Assembly: GCA_029556545.1 (NCBI GenBank) | Contig: JAKQEQ010000007.1 | Location: 1-64,000, forward strand | DNA from: Candidatus Hydrogenedentota bacterium | Lineage (GTDB): Bacteria; Hydrogenedentota; Hydrogenedentia; Hydrogenedentales; JAGMZX01 | Length of the DNA stretch: 64,000 nucleotides | Direction: 5' to 3' | Shown here: positions 28,998 to 37,607 of the stretch, in pieces | Layout: every line of letters begins with the position of its first letter | Numbering within the stretch: the first letter of the stretch is position 1 | Notes under the pieces: model-generated | The model's database searches: none | What the model was told of the DNA's origin: nothing | The model's input: only the letters and a program-made list of their open reading frames with translations | Position numbers and translations under genes: made by a program

Positions 28998-29134
28998 CGG
29001 CGGCCTCCCTTCTCATCAATATGTACGCCCTGCGGTGGGCTCTTGCTCCAGAACAATAACGTACACCCTGAATACCCCTTTCGCCAAGCTGAGACGCGCC
29101 GGTTGAAGTGTTCACCGCCGACAGAGGCGAATCC

Positions 29135-29164
29135 TTGACGTGTGATCGCTTTAGTTCGTAGTCT
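29135..29164 (+). promoter_or_regulatory. Promoter of the GTPase pair, probably giving a leaderless transcript
   Basis: TTGACG (29135-29140), an 18-nt spacer, and TAGTCT (29159-29164). The predicted transcription start is about 29171, only a base or two before the ATG at 29173. No Shine-Dalgarno sequence lies between. Confidence 0.55.
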
Positions 29165-29172
29165 ATGCGCTT

Positions 29173-30954
29173 ATGGATGAAACTTTGGGAGAGGGTCTGT
29201 CCGCGTTCGAGGCCGCGCTTGGGCGGCTGCGCGACGCATTGGTCGCGCAACCCGATGTCGCGGCGTTTCTCTTCGCGGACACGGACGAGTGGCGCGCCTT
29301 GCTCACCTATAAGCTCGTGCCGCATCTTGCGGGGGCCGGTTGTCTCGTGGCTGCCGTGGCCGGGGGCACGAATACGGGCAAGTCCACAGTCTTCAATCTG
29401 CTGCTCGGCGAGACGGCGAGTCCCGTGCGCGCGACCGCCGCGGCGACGTGCCGGCCCGTACTCGCGGCGAGTCCGGTTCGCTCGGCGCAATGTCTTGAGG
29501 CGAAACTCGTCCCCGAGTTCACGCCCGTTCCCCTTACGGCGCCGGAGGCGATTCTGCATTACGACGGACCGGAGAACGCCCTCTACATCTACGAAACGTC
29601 GCGCCTCTCGGACGGCCTCGTCCTGCTCGATACGCCGGACATCGACTCGATCATGACGCGGCACTGGCGGGTGGCGGAACACTTGCGCGCCGCGGGCGAC
29701 GTGCTCATCGGCACACTCACGCCGGAGAAGTACAAGGACGAACGCGTCGTCGCATTCTTCCGCGCGGCACACGCGGCGGGGCGGCTCGTGGTCCCGGTCA
29801 TGAACAAGGCCAACCCGGCCGAGGACTACGCCGCGGCACGGGCGCAAATCGACGACTTTCGCGCCGCCGTCAACCTTGGCGCAACGCCCTGCTTCGTCAT
29901 CCCTTACGACCCCACTCTCGCCGAGGACCCGACCCGGCCCATCCAGTCGCTGAACGGCCACGGCGCCCTCCGCGAGTATCTCGCCGGTATTGACGTGTCC
30001 GCCCTCAAGCGCCGCGTCTATCGCGACAGCGTCACGCGCTTCGCGGAACAGGCCGGGCTCTTCGTCGAGAAGGCGGACCGCCTTGTCGCGGAACTGCGCG
30101 GCCTGCGCGCGGACCTCGCCGCGCGCGCGCGACGGTTCGCGCAACAGTACGACCCCGCGCCCGGCCCGGAAGTCGGCGGCCTCTTCCACGAATTCGTGCA
30201 ATCCAAGCGCGGCGCGGTGGGCCGCGCCATCGGGCAGGCCAGCGGCGCGGTCGCCCGCGGGGCCGCGGCCCTCGGCGGGGCAGTGCGCCGCGCCATCACA
30301 CGCCGCGCCACGTTCGAGCGCGGCGACGAGATCGAGACCGAGTCAGCGCTGCGCCAGCGGCACCGCGCCGCCATCGAGCGCATCACGCGCGACCTGGCCA
30401 CGGACCTGATCGACCTGGCTCGCCGCATCGACCCGCCTTCCGCGTCGCTGCTCCAGCGCGACCTCGAGTCGATGGACCTCGCCTCCGTCGGCGCGCGCGT
30501 GGCCGATGAGGCGCTCAGCGCCGACGACATCTCGGAGGCGTTTCGCCGCCACGCGCGCAAGACACTCGAAACGTGGTGGGAGAATCACCCCGAGAAGCGT
30601 CGGGCCCTCCTCGCGCTCGATATGATCCTCGCGTTGACGCCTGCGGCCATCGCCGTGCCCATCTCGCTGTACACAGGCGGCATCGGCGTGCCCGAGGCGA
30701 TGATCTTCGCCGGGCCGCTTATGGAGCAATTCGTCGCGCGCGTCATCGAGTACCAGTTCGGCGACGCGCTCTTCGACTTTCTGTCGCCGTGGCGCGAGGA
30801 ACAGCGGGCCGCGCTGGCGGCGGCGCTCGAACGCCATTTGATCGAGCCTGCTGCGCGCGGTCTGGCCGACGCCCTTGCGCCGCTCGAAAGCGAGGCATGT
30901 CTCGCATTGGGAGAACAGTTGGAACTGTGCCGGAAAGCCTTGCCGAAATCCTGA
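29173..30954 (+). CDS. Membrane-associated dynamin-like GTPase, first of a pair
   Basis: 593 residues. G1/P-loop GGTNTGKST at 64-72, G3 LLDTPDIDS and G4 MNKAN define a GTPase of the Era/dynamin type. An Ala/Arg-rich helical region follows. Near the C-terminus a hydrophobic hairpin (LALTPAAIAVPISLYTGGIG, then EAMIFAGPLMEQFV) suggests membrane insertion. There is no ribosome site before the ATG, and the promoter is so close that the mRNA may be leaderless. The next gene, also a membrane GTPase, starts inside the end of this one, so the two are probably made together and may form a hetero-oligomer, as in paired bacterial dynamin-like proteins. The process served (membrane remodelling, division, stress) is unknown. 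Confidence 0.82.
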   Translation: MDETLGEGLSAFEAALGRLRDALVAQPDVAAFLFADTDEWRALLTYKLVPHLAGAGCLVAAVAGGTNTGKSTVFNLLLGETASPVRATAAATCRPVLAASPVRSAQCLEAKLVPEFTPVPLTAPEAILHYDGPENALYIYETSRLSDGLVLLDTPDIDSIMTRHWRVAEHLRAAGDVLIGTLTPEKYKDERVVAFFRAAHAAGRLVVPVMNKANPAEDYAAARAQIDDFRAAVNLGATPCFVIPYDPTLAEDPTRPIQSLNGHGALREYLAGIDVSALKRRVYRDSVTRFAEQAGLFVEKADRLVAELRGLRADLAARARRFAQQYDPAPGPEVGGLFHEFVQSKRGAVGRAIGQASGAVARGAAALGGAVRRAITRRATFERGDEIETESALRQRHRAAIERITRDLATDLIDLARRIDPPSASLLQRDLESMDLASVGARVADEALSADDISEAFRRHARKTLETWWENHPEKRRALLALDMILALTPAAIAVPISLYTGGIGVPEAMIFAGPLMEQFVARVIEYQFGDALFDFLSPWREEQRAALAAALERHLIEPAARGLADALAPLESEACLALGEQLELCRKALPKS

Positions 30955-32570
30955 ACGAACTGCGGCGGCTCGCGTCGTATGACGGCCCCTGGCGGCGGCT
31001 CCGTCAAGAGACCGCGCTGCTGCGCAGGCGCGTCGATGAACTCGGCAGCCGCGAGGCGCAACTGAGCGACGTGCTCGTCATCGCGCTGGTCGGCGGCTCC
31101 GGCGTAGGCAAATCGACGCTGCTCAACGCGCTCGCGGGCGACCACCTGGCGCGGGTCTCCGAGTTCCGGCCCTGCACACCCGCGCCCACGGTCTACCACC
31201 CGCCCGGCGTCACCCTCGACGTGCCCGACTGGACCTCCGTATCGGGGTCGGCCCTCGAACACCTCGTTATCATCGACACGCCCGATTCCGACACCATTGT
31301 CCGCGAGCACCGCCAGAGTGTCATCGAGGTCCTGGCGAAGTGCGACCTCATCATGCTGTGCGGCAGCCCCGACAAATACCTCGACGAGGCCACCTGGTCG
31401 CTCCTGCGCCCGCTCCAGGGAGAGCGCTCGCTTGTCTGCGTCGAGACGAAGGCGGAAGTCGCGGACGGCATCCGCGCCCATTGGATTGGGCGGCTCGAAG
31501 AGCAGGGCTTTCACGTGGCGGACTACTTCCGCGTCAACGCGCTGCGCTCGCTCGACCGGAAACTCGCGGGCCGTCCGCCGAGCGCGGACGAATTCGATCT
31601 CCCGCGCCTCGAAGCGTTCCTGCGCAACGAACTGAGCGCCGAGCGCATCGCGCGCATCAAGCGGTCCAACGCGGCGGGGCTTCTCGGGAAAACCGTGGCC
31701 CGCCTCGATGAGCAAGTCGGCGGCGCCGCCGAAACCCTGCGCGAACTCGAAACGCGGCTTCACGCCGCGGACCAGGCGGTGGCGCGCGGGTGCATCGAAA
31801 TCATCGAGCGGCGGCTGTTTACCGACCCGCATCTCTGGCACTACGCGATCGGGCGCGAGGTCTCGCTGCGCGCCCGCGGCATCGTCGGCACGCTCTACCG
31901 CCTCCTCGAGGGGCTGCGCACCCTGCCCGCCCGCGCCGCCGGCTGGCTGCCCCGCAACGTGGTCCGTGCCCGGCTCGGCCGTCGCGCAGCGTCGATACTC
32001 ACGAGCAAGGGCACCTTCGAGGAGGAACTCGAGGTTGCCTCGCGGGACGTCATCGAGCTTCACCGGCGGTACCAGAGCGACGTCGCCTTCGCGTTCACCC
32101 GCGCCGGTTTTGATCCGCCCGCCGAAGGCGCGGGCGTCGATCCGTTCCGGCGCGAGGTTAATGCGCGCGTCACCGCCGTCCTCGAGGGGCCCGCCCGCGA
32201 AGGCGTCGCGAAGCGCGCGCGCCGCCTGACCGCCCTGCCCGCCGCGCTGGCCGCCGACGCGCCGCCGCTCCTTTTCATGGCCTACGCCGGATTCAAGATC
32301 GTGTACGCCTTCTTCGCGCCCGATCCGTTGCCGCCCGGCTTCATGGGCCACGCCCTGGCCGTGCTGATCATCCTTCTCGGCCTCGAACTCTTCTGCTTCG
32401 CCGCCCTCACACGCCTGCTCGCGTGGTCCGCGCGCCGCCACGCCGCCAACATGCTGCGCATCGCCCTGCACGGACCCTGCCTTGCCTTCGCCCCCGAACG
32501 GGCCGCCCTCCACGACGCCAAAGACCGCGTCGAAACCATCCGCGCGCTCAAGGCCGCAGTCTTCCGGTGA
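30897..32570 (+). CDS. Membrane-associated dynamin-like GTPase, second of a pair
   Basis: 557 residues from the ATG at 30897, which overlaps the preceding GTPase gene by 58 nt. A GTG at 30927 is an alternative start. P-loop LVGGSGVGKST (G66-T74) and G3 IIDTPDSDT are clear; the G4 position reads ETKAE rather than NKxD, so nucleotide specificity may be relaxed. A helical stalk-like region follows. The C-terminus has two hydrophobic segments (APPLLFMAYAGFKIVYAFFA and ALAVLIILLGLELFCFAALT) that should anchor it in the membrane. Same layout as the upstream partner but low sequence similarity outside the motifs. Confidence 0.8.
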   Translation: MSRIGRTVGTVPESLAEILNELRRLASYDGPWRRLRQETALLRRRVDELGSREAQLSDVLVIALVGGSGVGKSTLLNALAGDHLARVSEFRPCTPAPTVYHPPGVTLDVPDWTSVSGSALEHLVIIDTPDSDTIVREHRQSVIEVLAKCDLIMLCGSPDKYLDEATWSLLRPLQGERSLVCVETKAEVADGIRAHWIGRLEEQGFHVADYFRVNALRSLDRKLAGRPPSADEFDLPRLEAFLRNELSAERIARIKRSNAAGLLGKTVARLDEQVGGAAETLRELETRLHAADQAVARGCIEIIERRLFTDPHLWHYAIGREVSLRARGIVGTLYRLLEGLRTLPARAAGWLPRNVVRARLGRRAASILTSKGTFEEELEVASRDVIELHRRYQSDVAFAFTRAGFDPPAEGAGVDPFRREVNARVTAVLEGPAREGVAKRARRLTALPAALAADAPPLLFMAYAGFKIVYAFFAPDPLPPGFMGHALAVLIILLGLELFCFAALTRLLAWSARRHAANMLRIALHGPCLAFAPERAALHDAKDRVETIRALKAAVFR

Positions 32571-32653
32571 GTCGCAGGGATTGCTTGCAGGTTCGGCGCG
32601 GAATCCCTAGAATACCGCCCGTTGGAGAGCGCGGAGCGCGGGGAGACACGATC

Positions 32654-33682
32654 ATGAGCAAGCTCGGGGTCGGTATAGTCGGGGCCGGTTGGGTCGCGGG
32701 CGAGTACGTGCGCGCCTTTGCGGCCAACCCGCATACCGAGGTGCGCGCGCTGTGTTCGCGCACGGAAGATCGCGCCAGGGCGCTCGCCGCCGAAAAGGGC
32801 GTCCGCTGCAAGATTCTCACCGATTACGAGCGTATGCTCGGCCTGGACGGCGTCGATATCGTCGTCATCGCGACACCGCCCAACTGCCATTGCGCGCAGG
32901 CGGTGGCCGCGGCCGAGGCGGGCAAGCACCTGGTCCTTGAGAAGGCCATGGCCGTCACAATTGACGAAGCGCGGTCCATCCGCAGCGCCGTGGCGAAGGC
33001 CGGGGTGAAGTCGGTGGTCAGTTTCGTGCTGCGCTGGAACCCGCTCTTCGAGATCATCAAGCGGCAACTGGCGGACGACGCGATTGGCCGGGTGTATCTT
33101 GGCGAGGTGGACTACTTCCACGGCATCGGGCCCTGGTACGCGCTATACGGCTGGAACGTGAAGCGGGACGTGGGCGTCAGTTCGCTGCTTTCGGCGGGGT
33201 GTCACGCGATGGACGCGCTACGCTGGTTCATGGGCGGCGAGGTGGTCGAGGTGTACCAATACGCGACCTTCGGGGGAGGCCCCGATTTCAAGGAGTACGA
33301 GTACAATCCGACTTCGTGCACCCTCTGCAAGTTCACCGACGGCCGCGTGGGCAAGGTGGCCTCGTGCATCGAGTGCATCCAGCCTTACGTGTTCAACATC
33401 AACCTGGTCGGCACGCAGGGGACGATCCGCAATAACCAGATTTACTCGCGCTCCAAGTTTCCAGGCCAGACCACGTGGGTCCAGGTGCCGACCGTGCTGC
33501 CGGACAGCGGCGACGTGACGCATCACCCCTTTTCGCACGAGGCGGCCCACCTCATCGAGTGCATCCTCGAGGACCGGGAAAGCCACGCCAACGTGGCGGA
33601 TGCTTACAAGACCCACGAAATCTGCTACGCGGCGGACCTCTCGGGCAAGGAAGGGCGGCCCGTACGCCTGCCGCTGCCATGA
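32654..33682 (+). CDS. Gfo/Idh/MocA-family dehydrogenase
   Basis: 342-residue NAD(P)-dependent oxidoreductase. Rossmann motif GIVGAGWVAGEY at the N-terminus. At the usual EKP position it reads LEKAM, keeping the Glu-Lys pair but not the Pro. The substrate domain contains an unusual run of cysteines (SCTLCKF, SCIECIQ). GGGAGA precedes the ATG at 32654; the longer open frame overlaps the GTPase gene and was rejected. It is followed after 30 nt by a sugar-type ABC permease, which suggests a sugar or polyol substrate imported by that permease. Confidence 0.86.
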   Translation: MSKLGVGIVGAGWVAGEYVRAFAANPHTEVRALCSRTEDRARALAAEKGVRCKILTDYERMLGLDGVDIVVIATPPNCHCAQAVAAAEAGKHLVLEKAMAVTIDEARSIRSAVAKAGVKSVVSFVLRWNPLFEIIKRQLADDAIGRVYLGEVDYFHGIGPWYALYGWNVKRDVGVSSLLSAGCHAMDALRWFMGGEVVEVYQYATFGGGPDFKEYEYNPTSCTLCKFTDGRVGKVASCIECIQPYVFNINLVGTQGTIRNNQIYSRSKFPGQTTWVQVPTVLPDSGDVTHHPFSHEAAHLIECILEDRESHANVADAYKTHEICYAADLSGKEGRPVRLPLP

Positions 33683-33712
33683 AAGCGCGGTGAAAGGTAA
33701 GAAGCGACCCCG

Positions 33713-34696
33713 ATGTGGAATGAAAGCGTGAAACGGTTCGTGGCGAAGCACTCGCCGCTGTTTATTCTTGCGGCGATATGCATCGTGTTCGCCGTGGTGT
33801 CGCCGCCGTTCCGCACCTCGAACAACTTGCAGCAGGTGCTCGCGCGCACCACCTTTGTAGGCGTCCTCGCCATCGGCGAACTGCTCGTGATCCTGACCGC
33901 GGGCATCGACCTCTCGGTCGGCAGCGTGGCGGCCCTCGCGGGGATGGTGGGCTGCATGTGCATGAAGGCCGCCGGGCTCGAAAGCATCTTCGGCGAAAAC
34001 GCCACCGTGCTCCTGTTCCTCGGAATCGTCGCCGGCACGGCCACCGGCCTGACCTGCGGCGCGGTCAACGGCGCGCTCGTGGCCAAGGGCCGCATCCCGC
34101 CCTTCATCGTCACGCTCGGCATGATGATGATCGCCCGCGGCGCGGCGCGGCTCCTCTCCGGCGGCCAGAACGTCTCGGACCTGCCCAAGGCCTTTGCCTG
34201 GCTCGGCGGCTCGCGCGCCTGGTGGTTCCCCGTGGCGATCACGCTCGTGATTACGGGCGCCGGCGCGATTGTGCTCGCCTTCGCGCGCTTCGGGCGCTAT
34301 CTCTACGCCGTCGGCGGCAATCGCGAAGCGGCGCGGCTGTCCGGCCTCCCCGTGGACCGCGTGCGCATCGCCGCCTACGCCATTTCGGGCACCCTGGCGG
34401 GTTTCGGCGGCATGGTCCTCGCCTCGCGGACCATGATCGGATCGCCGAATGCCGCCGAAATGAGCGAACTGGACGCCATCGCCGCGTGCGTCATCGGCGG
34501 CGCGAGCCTGATGGGCGGGGAGGGGGGCGCGCTCACCGCGCTCGCGGGCGCGCTGATCATGGCCGTGCTCACCAATTTCTGCATCCTCATGGGTCTCAAC
34601 GACAATTGGCAGCGCGTGCTGATCGGATCGCTGATCATCGTCCTGGTCTTTTACGACAACCTGCGTAAGCGCCGCGCCGGCCTCCTCAAGGAATAG
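33713..34696 (+). CDS. RbsC-type sugar ABC transporter permease
   Basis: 327-residue inner-membrane permease of the BPD_transp_2 (ribose/xylose/galactose) family. About eight to ten hydrophobic segments, with family marks LTAGIDLSVGSVAAL, GAVNGALVAKGRIPPFIVTLG and AVGGNREAARLSGLPVDRV. The usual partners (duplicated ATPase RbsA, periplasmic binding protein RbsB) are not next to it, so it must share components encoded elsewhere. It sits 30 nt downstream of a Gfo/Idh dehydrogenase in the same direction. Confidence 0.92.
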   Translation: MWNESVKRFVAKHSPLFILAAICIVFAVVSPPFRTSNNLQQVLARTTFVGVLAIGELLVILTAGIDLSVGSVAALAGMVGCMCMKAAGLESIFGENATVLLFLGIVAGTATGLTCGAVNGALVAKGRIPPFIVTLGMMMIARGAARLLSGGQNVSDLPKAFAWLGGSRAWWFPVAITLVITGAGAIVLAFARFGRYLYAVGGNREAARLSGLPVDRVRIAAYAISGTLAGFGGMVLASRTMIGSPNAAEMSELDAIAACVIGGASLMGGEGGALTALAGALIMAVLTNFCILMGLNDNWQRVLIGSLIIVLVFYDNLRKRRAGLLKE

Positions 34697-34726
34697 CGGT
34701 AATCGGGCGCGGCCTGCGCCTTCCAT

Positions 34727-34747
34727 GTCCCCTCGGTATGAGGGGAC
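34727..34747 (+). terminator. Hairpin after the permease gene
   Basis: GTCCCCTC / GAGGGGAC, a perfect 8-bp stem with a 5-nt loop, 30 nt after the stop. Only a weak T run (CCTTTCC) follows, so termination may be partial. Confidence 0.55.
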
Positions 34748-34870
34748 GGCCCTTTCCCGCGCGACGGCGTCCTTCTATGCCGTATGCAAGGGCGGGTCCT
34801 GGCACGAAATTTGCTTCCCCATAAGGCGATATCTGTGGTTCTCACCAAAAAAGAAATCTGCGGAAACCCC

Positions 34871-34899
34871 TTGACGCCCAGAGACTTTCGGTCTATCAT
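34871..34899 (+). promoter_or_regulatory. Promoter upstream of the Glu-Gly surface protein
   Basis: TTGACG (34871-34876), a 17-nt spacer, and TATCAT (34894-34899). The start codon of the next gene is at 35162, which leaves a leader of about 255 nt with no evident gene. Confidence 0.6.
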
Positions 34900-35161
34900 G
34901 GAGTTGGACGAAACGCGACGAGGGTTGCACGACAGAATTGAAGTCAATGACCGAGCGCGCGTGATCGCATCGCCCTGCTGCGACGCCACCGCAGTGTGGG
35001 AATCCCGATGGGCTCCGTGCGCGAGGCGGGGGTAAGGCTGTCGCGTCGATCATTCGCCGTGAAATTCCAAGTGGGCATGGAGTGCATGGGTAAACCGCCT
35101 CTGCCTGCCCGAAATGTTTGTGCGCGTGGTGGGACAGAGGCCCTCTAAGGAGGCAGAAGCG

Positions 35162-37381
35162 ATGTATCAGGTCATCAGGAGTGTATCGAGCGTCGGGGGG
35201 CTTGTGGCGGCTTTCGTCTTGATCGGAGGGGGAGCGGCTTTCGGGGAGGTGTGCAATGCGCCGGATAACGGCGGCACCGTGGCGCTTCCAGCGAACTGTC
35301 CCTACGTGAATCAAGGGGGTACGCTGGACATCGTGGACGGCCTACCACCCGGCACCACGATCCAGATCGATTACCAGATAGACAGTTTTTTTGACGTCTT
35401 TACGGAGGTCGGCGGTGACTTGGGCGGACAACAGATTACCTTCGGCGCAACTATGCGAATGAAGATGACCGGTACGGGGATGCTTGCGGGCTACACGTAT
35501 GCCCTCGACATGCCGCTGCTGTCCGTGGTCGAACACACGGCCCCACGCACGCCGGGCCAACCGGTGCAGCGTTTTGCCTGCCAGTTGTTCCAACTCGACG
35601 GGCAGGTGACCGGCGATTCGCTTTTCGATCTCCTTCGAGTCGAGTCGGGCACCGACGCGGGCCTTCTCGCCGCAGGTCAAACTATACTGACCCAACTTCC
35701 CGGCGGTGACTGGCACGTGGACAGCTTCTTTGATATCACGTACCGAATCGAATTTGTCGGGGCGCCCGGCGGGCCGCTCGCGGGCATGTCGGGTACGAGC
35801 ACAGACACGGTCCGCACCCAACAGGGGGAACCCTACCCGTGGGACCACTGCAACGTCTTCAACATCGAGTTTGGTGATGCCGGCGAATTTCTCGGCGGCG
35901 GCGGCGACGGCTGGAACGGCGACGGCCTAGGCCCTTGGTACTATTACGAGAACACCGATTGGTGGAACGAGTGGTATTACGACGGCGAACTCGACCTGGA
36001 ACGCTATAAGGACGTGTGGCTGCAGTTGAACGTCAACCCCACTGACGTGGGATCTAACGTCACGATCGCTCTCAACTACAGTTCCGGAGGATACCCGCCC
36101 GCCACAGGGGAGCCGCCGGTTCCGCCACTAGACCCGGTCGACGAAGAGCAGTGGATCGTCCGAGACATCCTGTACGGACCTATCGAGGTGACGGGACCCA
36201 CACCGCTTGACTTTTTCGTGAATATTCCGGACTTCAACCCGGAATGGGTCTCCATTGACGTGCGGGGCGTGGACGTGTTGATCAACGGCACGATCTGCCA
36301 TTCCTGCCTGCCGGCGGCCGAAGGCGAAGGCGAGGGGGAGGGCGAGGGCGAGGGTGAAGGTGAAGGCGAGGGTGAAGGCGAGGGCGAGGGCGAGGGCGAA
36401 GACTGCCCTCCCGACACCATCTACGGGCAACGACCGTTTACCCCCTTGGAGCCTGTGGCGTACTTCCCGAGCGATGAGACCGCCGCGCTCTTGGGCTATC
36501 CGTTGCCATGGGACAACTTCCCGCCGCCGGGCGTGCCGATCTGCGACCTGCATTGGTGGGGTTTTGAAGTGGACGCGACAACGGCGCCCTGTATGCGCGC
36601 GCCGGATTTGTTCAATATCGATATTGCCGTTGATGTCGGTGGACATGCGGGTCCCCCTGTGTGCACGTACACCGTATCGGCCACGAAGACGAACACGGGT
36701 ATCAGCTATCTCGCCTACACGCTCTACCGATATGACGCGGTGCTGGATCCGTGTTGTGTACTTCCGCCGGGAACAATGGGCTGGCTGAACATACGGGGCA
36801 CGGGCAGCATGGCCTGCTTGTTCGTCTGGCTCGGTTCGCCGCAGGGCGACGGGCAAATGACGCTCTTCAGCAGCAGCACGGGATTCGTCCCATACGCCGG
36901 CGATCTCAGTTTCTGCCTGACGCCCGGGGGCGCGGAAGGTGAGGGCGAAGGCGAGGGTGAGGGCGAGGGTGAGGGCGAGGGCGAAGGCGAAGGCGAAGGC
37001 GAGGGAGAATGCGTAAACAATCCCCAAGGGTGCCCGCAACCTTACGGCGGTCTCTACGAGGTTGGCGGCGAGCTTTGCTTGTGCGTGCCGTGTCCCATCT
37101 CCGCAACCACCTCGTTCGTGTGGGCTAAAGACGGGATTGCGCTCGCAAATGACGGGCGGATCACCGGCGCTACCGCCCGGACGCTGCGCATCCTCACGCT
37201 GGTGGAAAGCGACAGCGGGGTGTATTCGTGCATCTACGACGACGGGACAAAGGTGGTGCAGGTCTTCGAGGCCCATGTGGTCGTGGGTGAAAACGTGCCC
37301 GCGTTGGGGCCAATCGCCCTCCTCGTGCTTGCCGCCGCGTGCGGCGCCGCAGGGGGCGTTATGCGATATAGACGCCGCTGA
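35162..37381 (+). CDS. Surface protein with two Glu-Gly linkers, Ig-like domain and C-terminal anchor
   Basis: 739 residues. AAGGAGG eight nt before the ATG; signal peptide with core GGLVAAFVLIGGGAAFG. The N-terminal domain (about 360 residues) is unrecognised. A linker of 27 residues alternating E and G follows, then a Cys-containing middle domain, a second 25-residue E/G linker and an Ig-like domain (SFVWAKDGIALANDGRI, TLRILTLVESDSGVYSC). The C-terminus reads VPALGPIALLVLAAACGAAG then RYRRR: motif, hydrophobic helix and basic tail, like a sorting or anchoring signal. Long E-G runs as interdomain linkers are common in Hydrogenedentota proteins as far as I recall. Probably displayed on the cell surface; no catalytic motif seen. 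Confidence 0.85.
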   Translation: MYQVIRSVSSVGGLVAAFVLIGGGAAFGEVCNAPDNGGTVALPANCPYVNQGGTLDIVDGLPPGTTIQIDYQIDSFFDVFTEVGGDLGGQQITFGATMRMKMTGTGMLAGYTYALDMPLLSVVEHTAPRTPGQPVQRFACQLFQLDGQVTGDSLFDLLRVESGTDAGLLAAGQTILTQLPGGDWHVDSFFDITYRIEFVGAPGGPLAGMSGTSTDTVRTQQGEPYPWDHCNVFNIEFGDAGEFLGGGGDGWNGDGLGPWYYYENTDWWNEWYYDGELDLERYKDVWLQLNVNPTDVGSNVTIALNYSSGGYPPATGEPPVPPLDPVDEEQWIVRDILYGPIEVTGPTPLDFFVNIPDFNPEWVSIDVRGVDVLINGTICHSCLPAAEGEGEGEGEGEGEGEGEGEGEGEGEGEDCPPDTIYGQRPFTPLEPVAYFPSDETAALLGYPLPWDNFPPPGVPICDLHWWGFEVDATTAPCMRAPDLFNIDIAVDVGGHAGPPVCTYTVSATKTNTGISYLAYTLYRYDAVLDPCCVLPPGTMGWLNIRGTGSMACLFVWLGSPQGDGQMTLFSSSTGFVPYAGDLSFCLTPGGAEGEGEGEGEGEGEGEGEGEGEGEGECVNNPQGCPQPYGGLYEVGGELCLCVPCPISATTSFVWAKDGIALANDGRITGATARTLRILTLVESDSGVYSCIYDDGTKVVQVFEAHVVVGENVPALGPIALLVLAAACGAAGGVMRYRRR
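36320..36400 (+). repeat. Codon repeat encoding (Glu-Gly)13-Glu
   Basis: 81 bp of alternating GAA/GAG and GGC/GGT/GGG codons. A low-complexity 6-nt period, prone to slippage, in frame between two domains. Confidence 0.95.
36935..37009 (+). repeat. Codon repeat encoding (Glu-Gly)12-Glu
   Basis: 75 bp of the same 6-nt-period repeat, placed between the middle domain and the Ig-like domain of the same gene. Confidence 0.95.
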
Positions 37382-37415
37382 TACATGATAGGCGACAGTA
37401 CGTGACAAACATAGT

Positions 37416-37447
37416 CGGGGCCGTTGCGGTGCGTGGCAGCGGCCCCG
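37416..37447 (+). terminator. Terminator-like hairpin after the surface protein gene
   Basis: CGGGGCCG (37416-37423) pairs perfectly with CGGCCCCG (37440-37447), 34 nt after the stop. The downstream T content is modest. Confidence 0.55.
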
Positions 37448-37607
37448 GCTCTTGTTGCCAAGATCCGTAGTGTTTCTGGGCGGTTGTCGCCCTCTTCCCG
37501 GCTGTGTTCCAGCTTCCTGCATCCTGTTTCCGTTCATCCGTTCTGTTATCATGGCGCCCGCGTGGCCGGTATTTGCGTTTCTCGGTCCGATACGTGGAGA
37601 GTGCCCG

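Noticed and set aside
36320-37009. Possible CRISPR or minisatellite array
   Set aside because: Both runs keep the coding frame as Glu-Gly codons with a 6-nt period and have no spacers.
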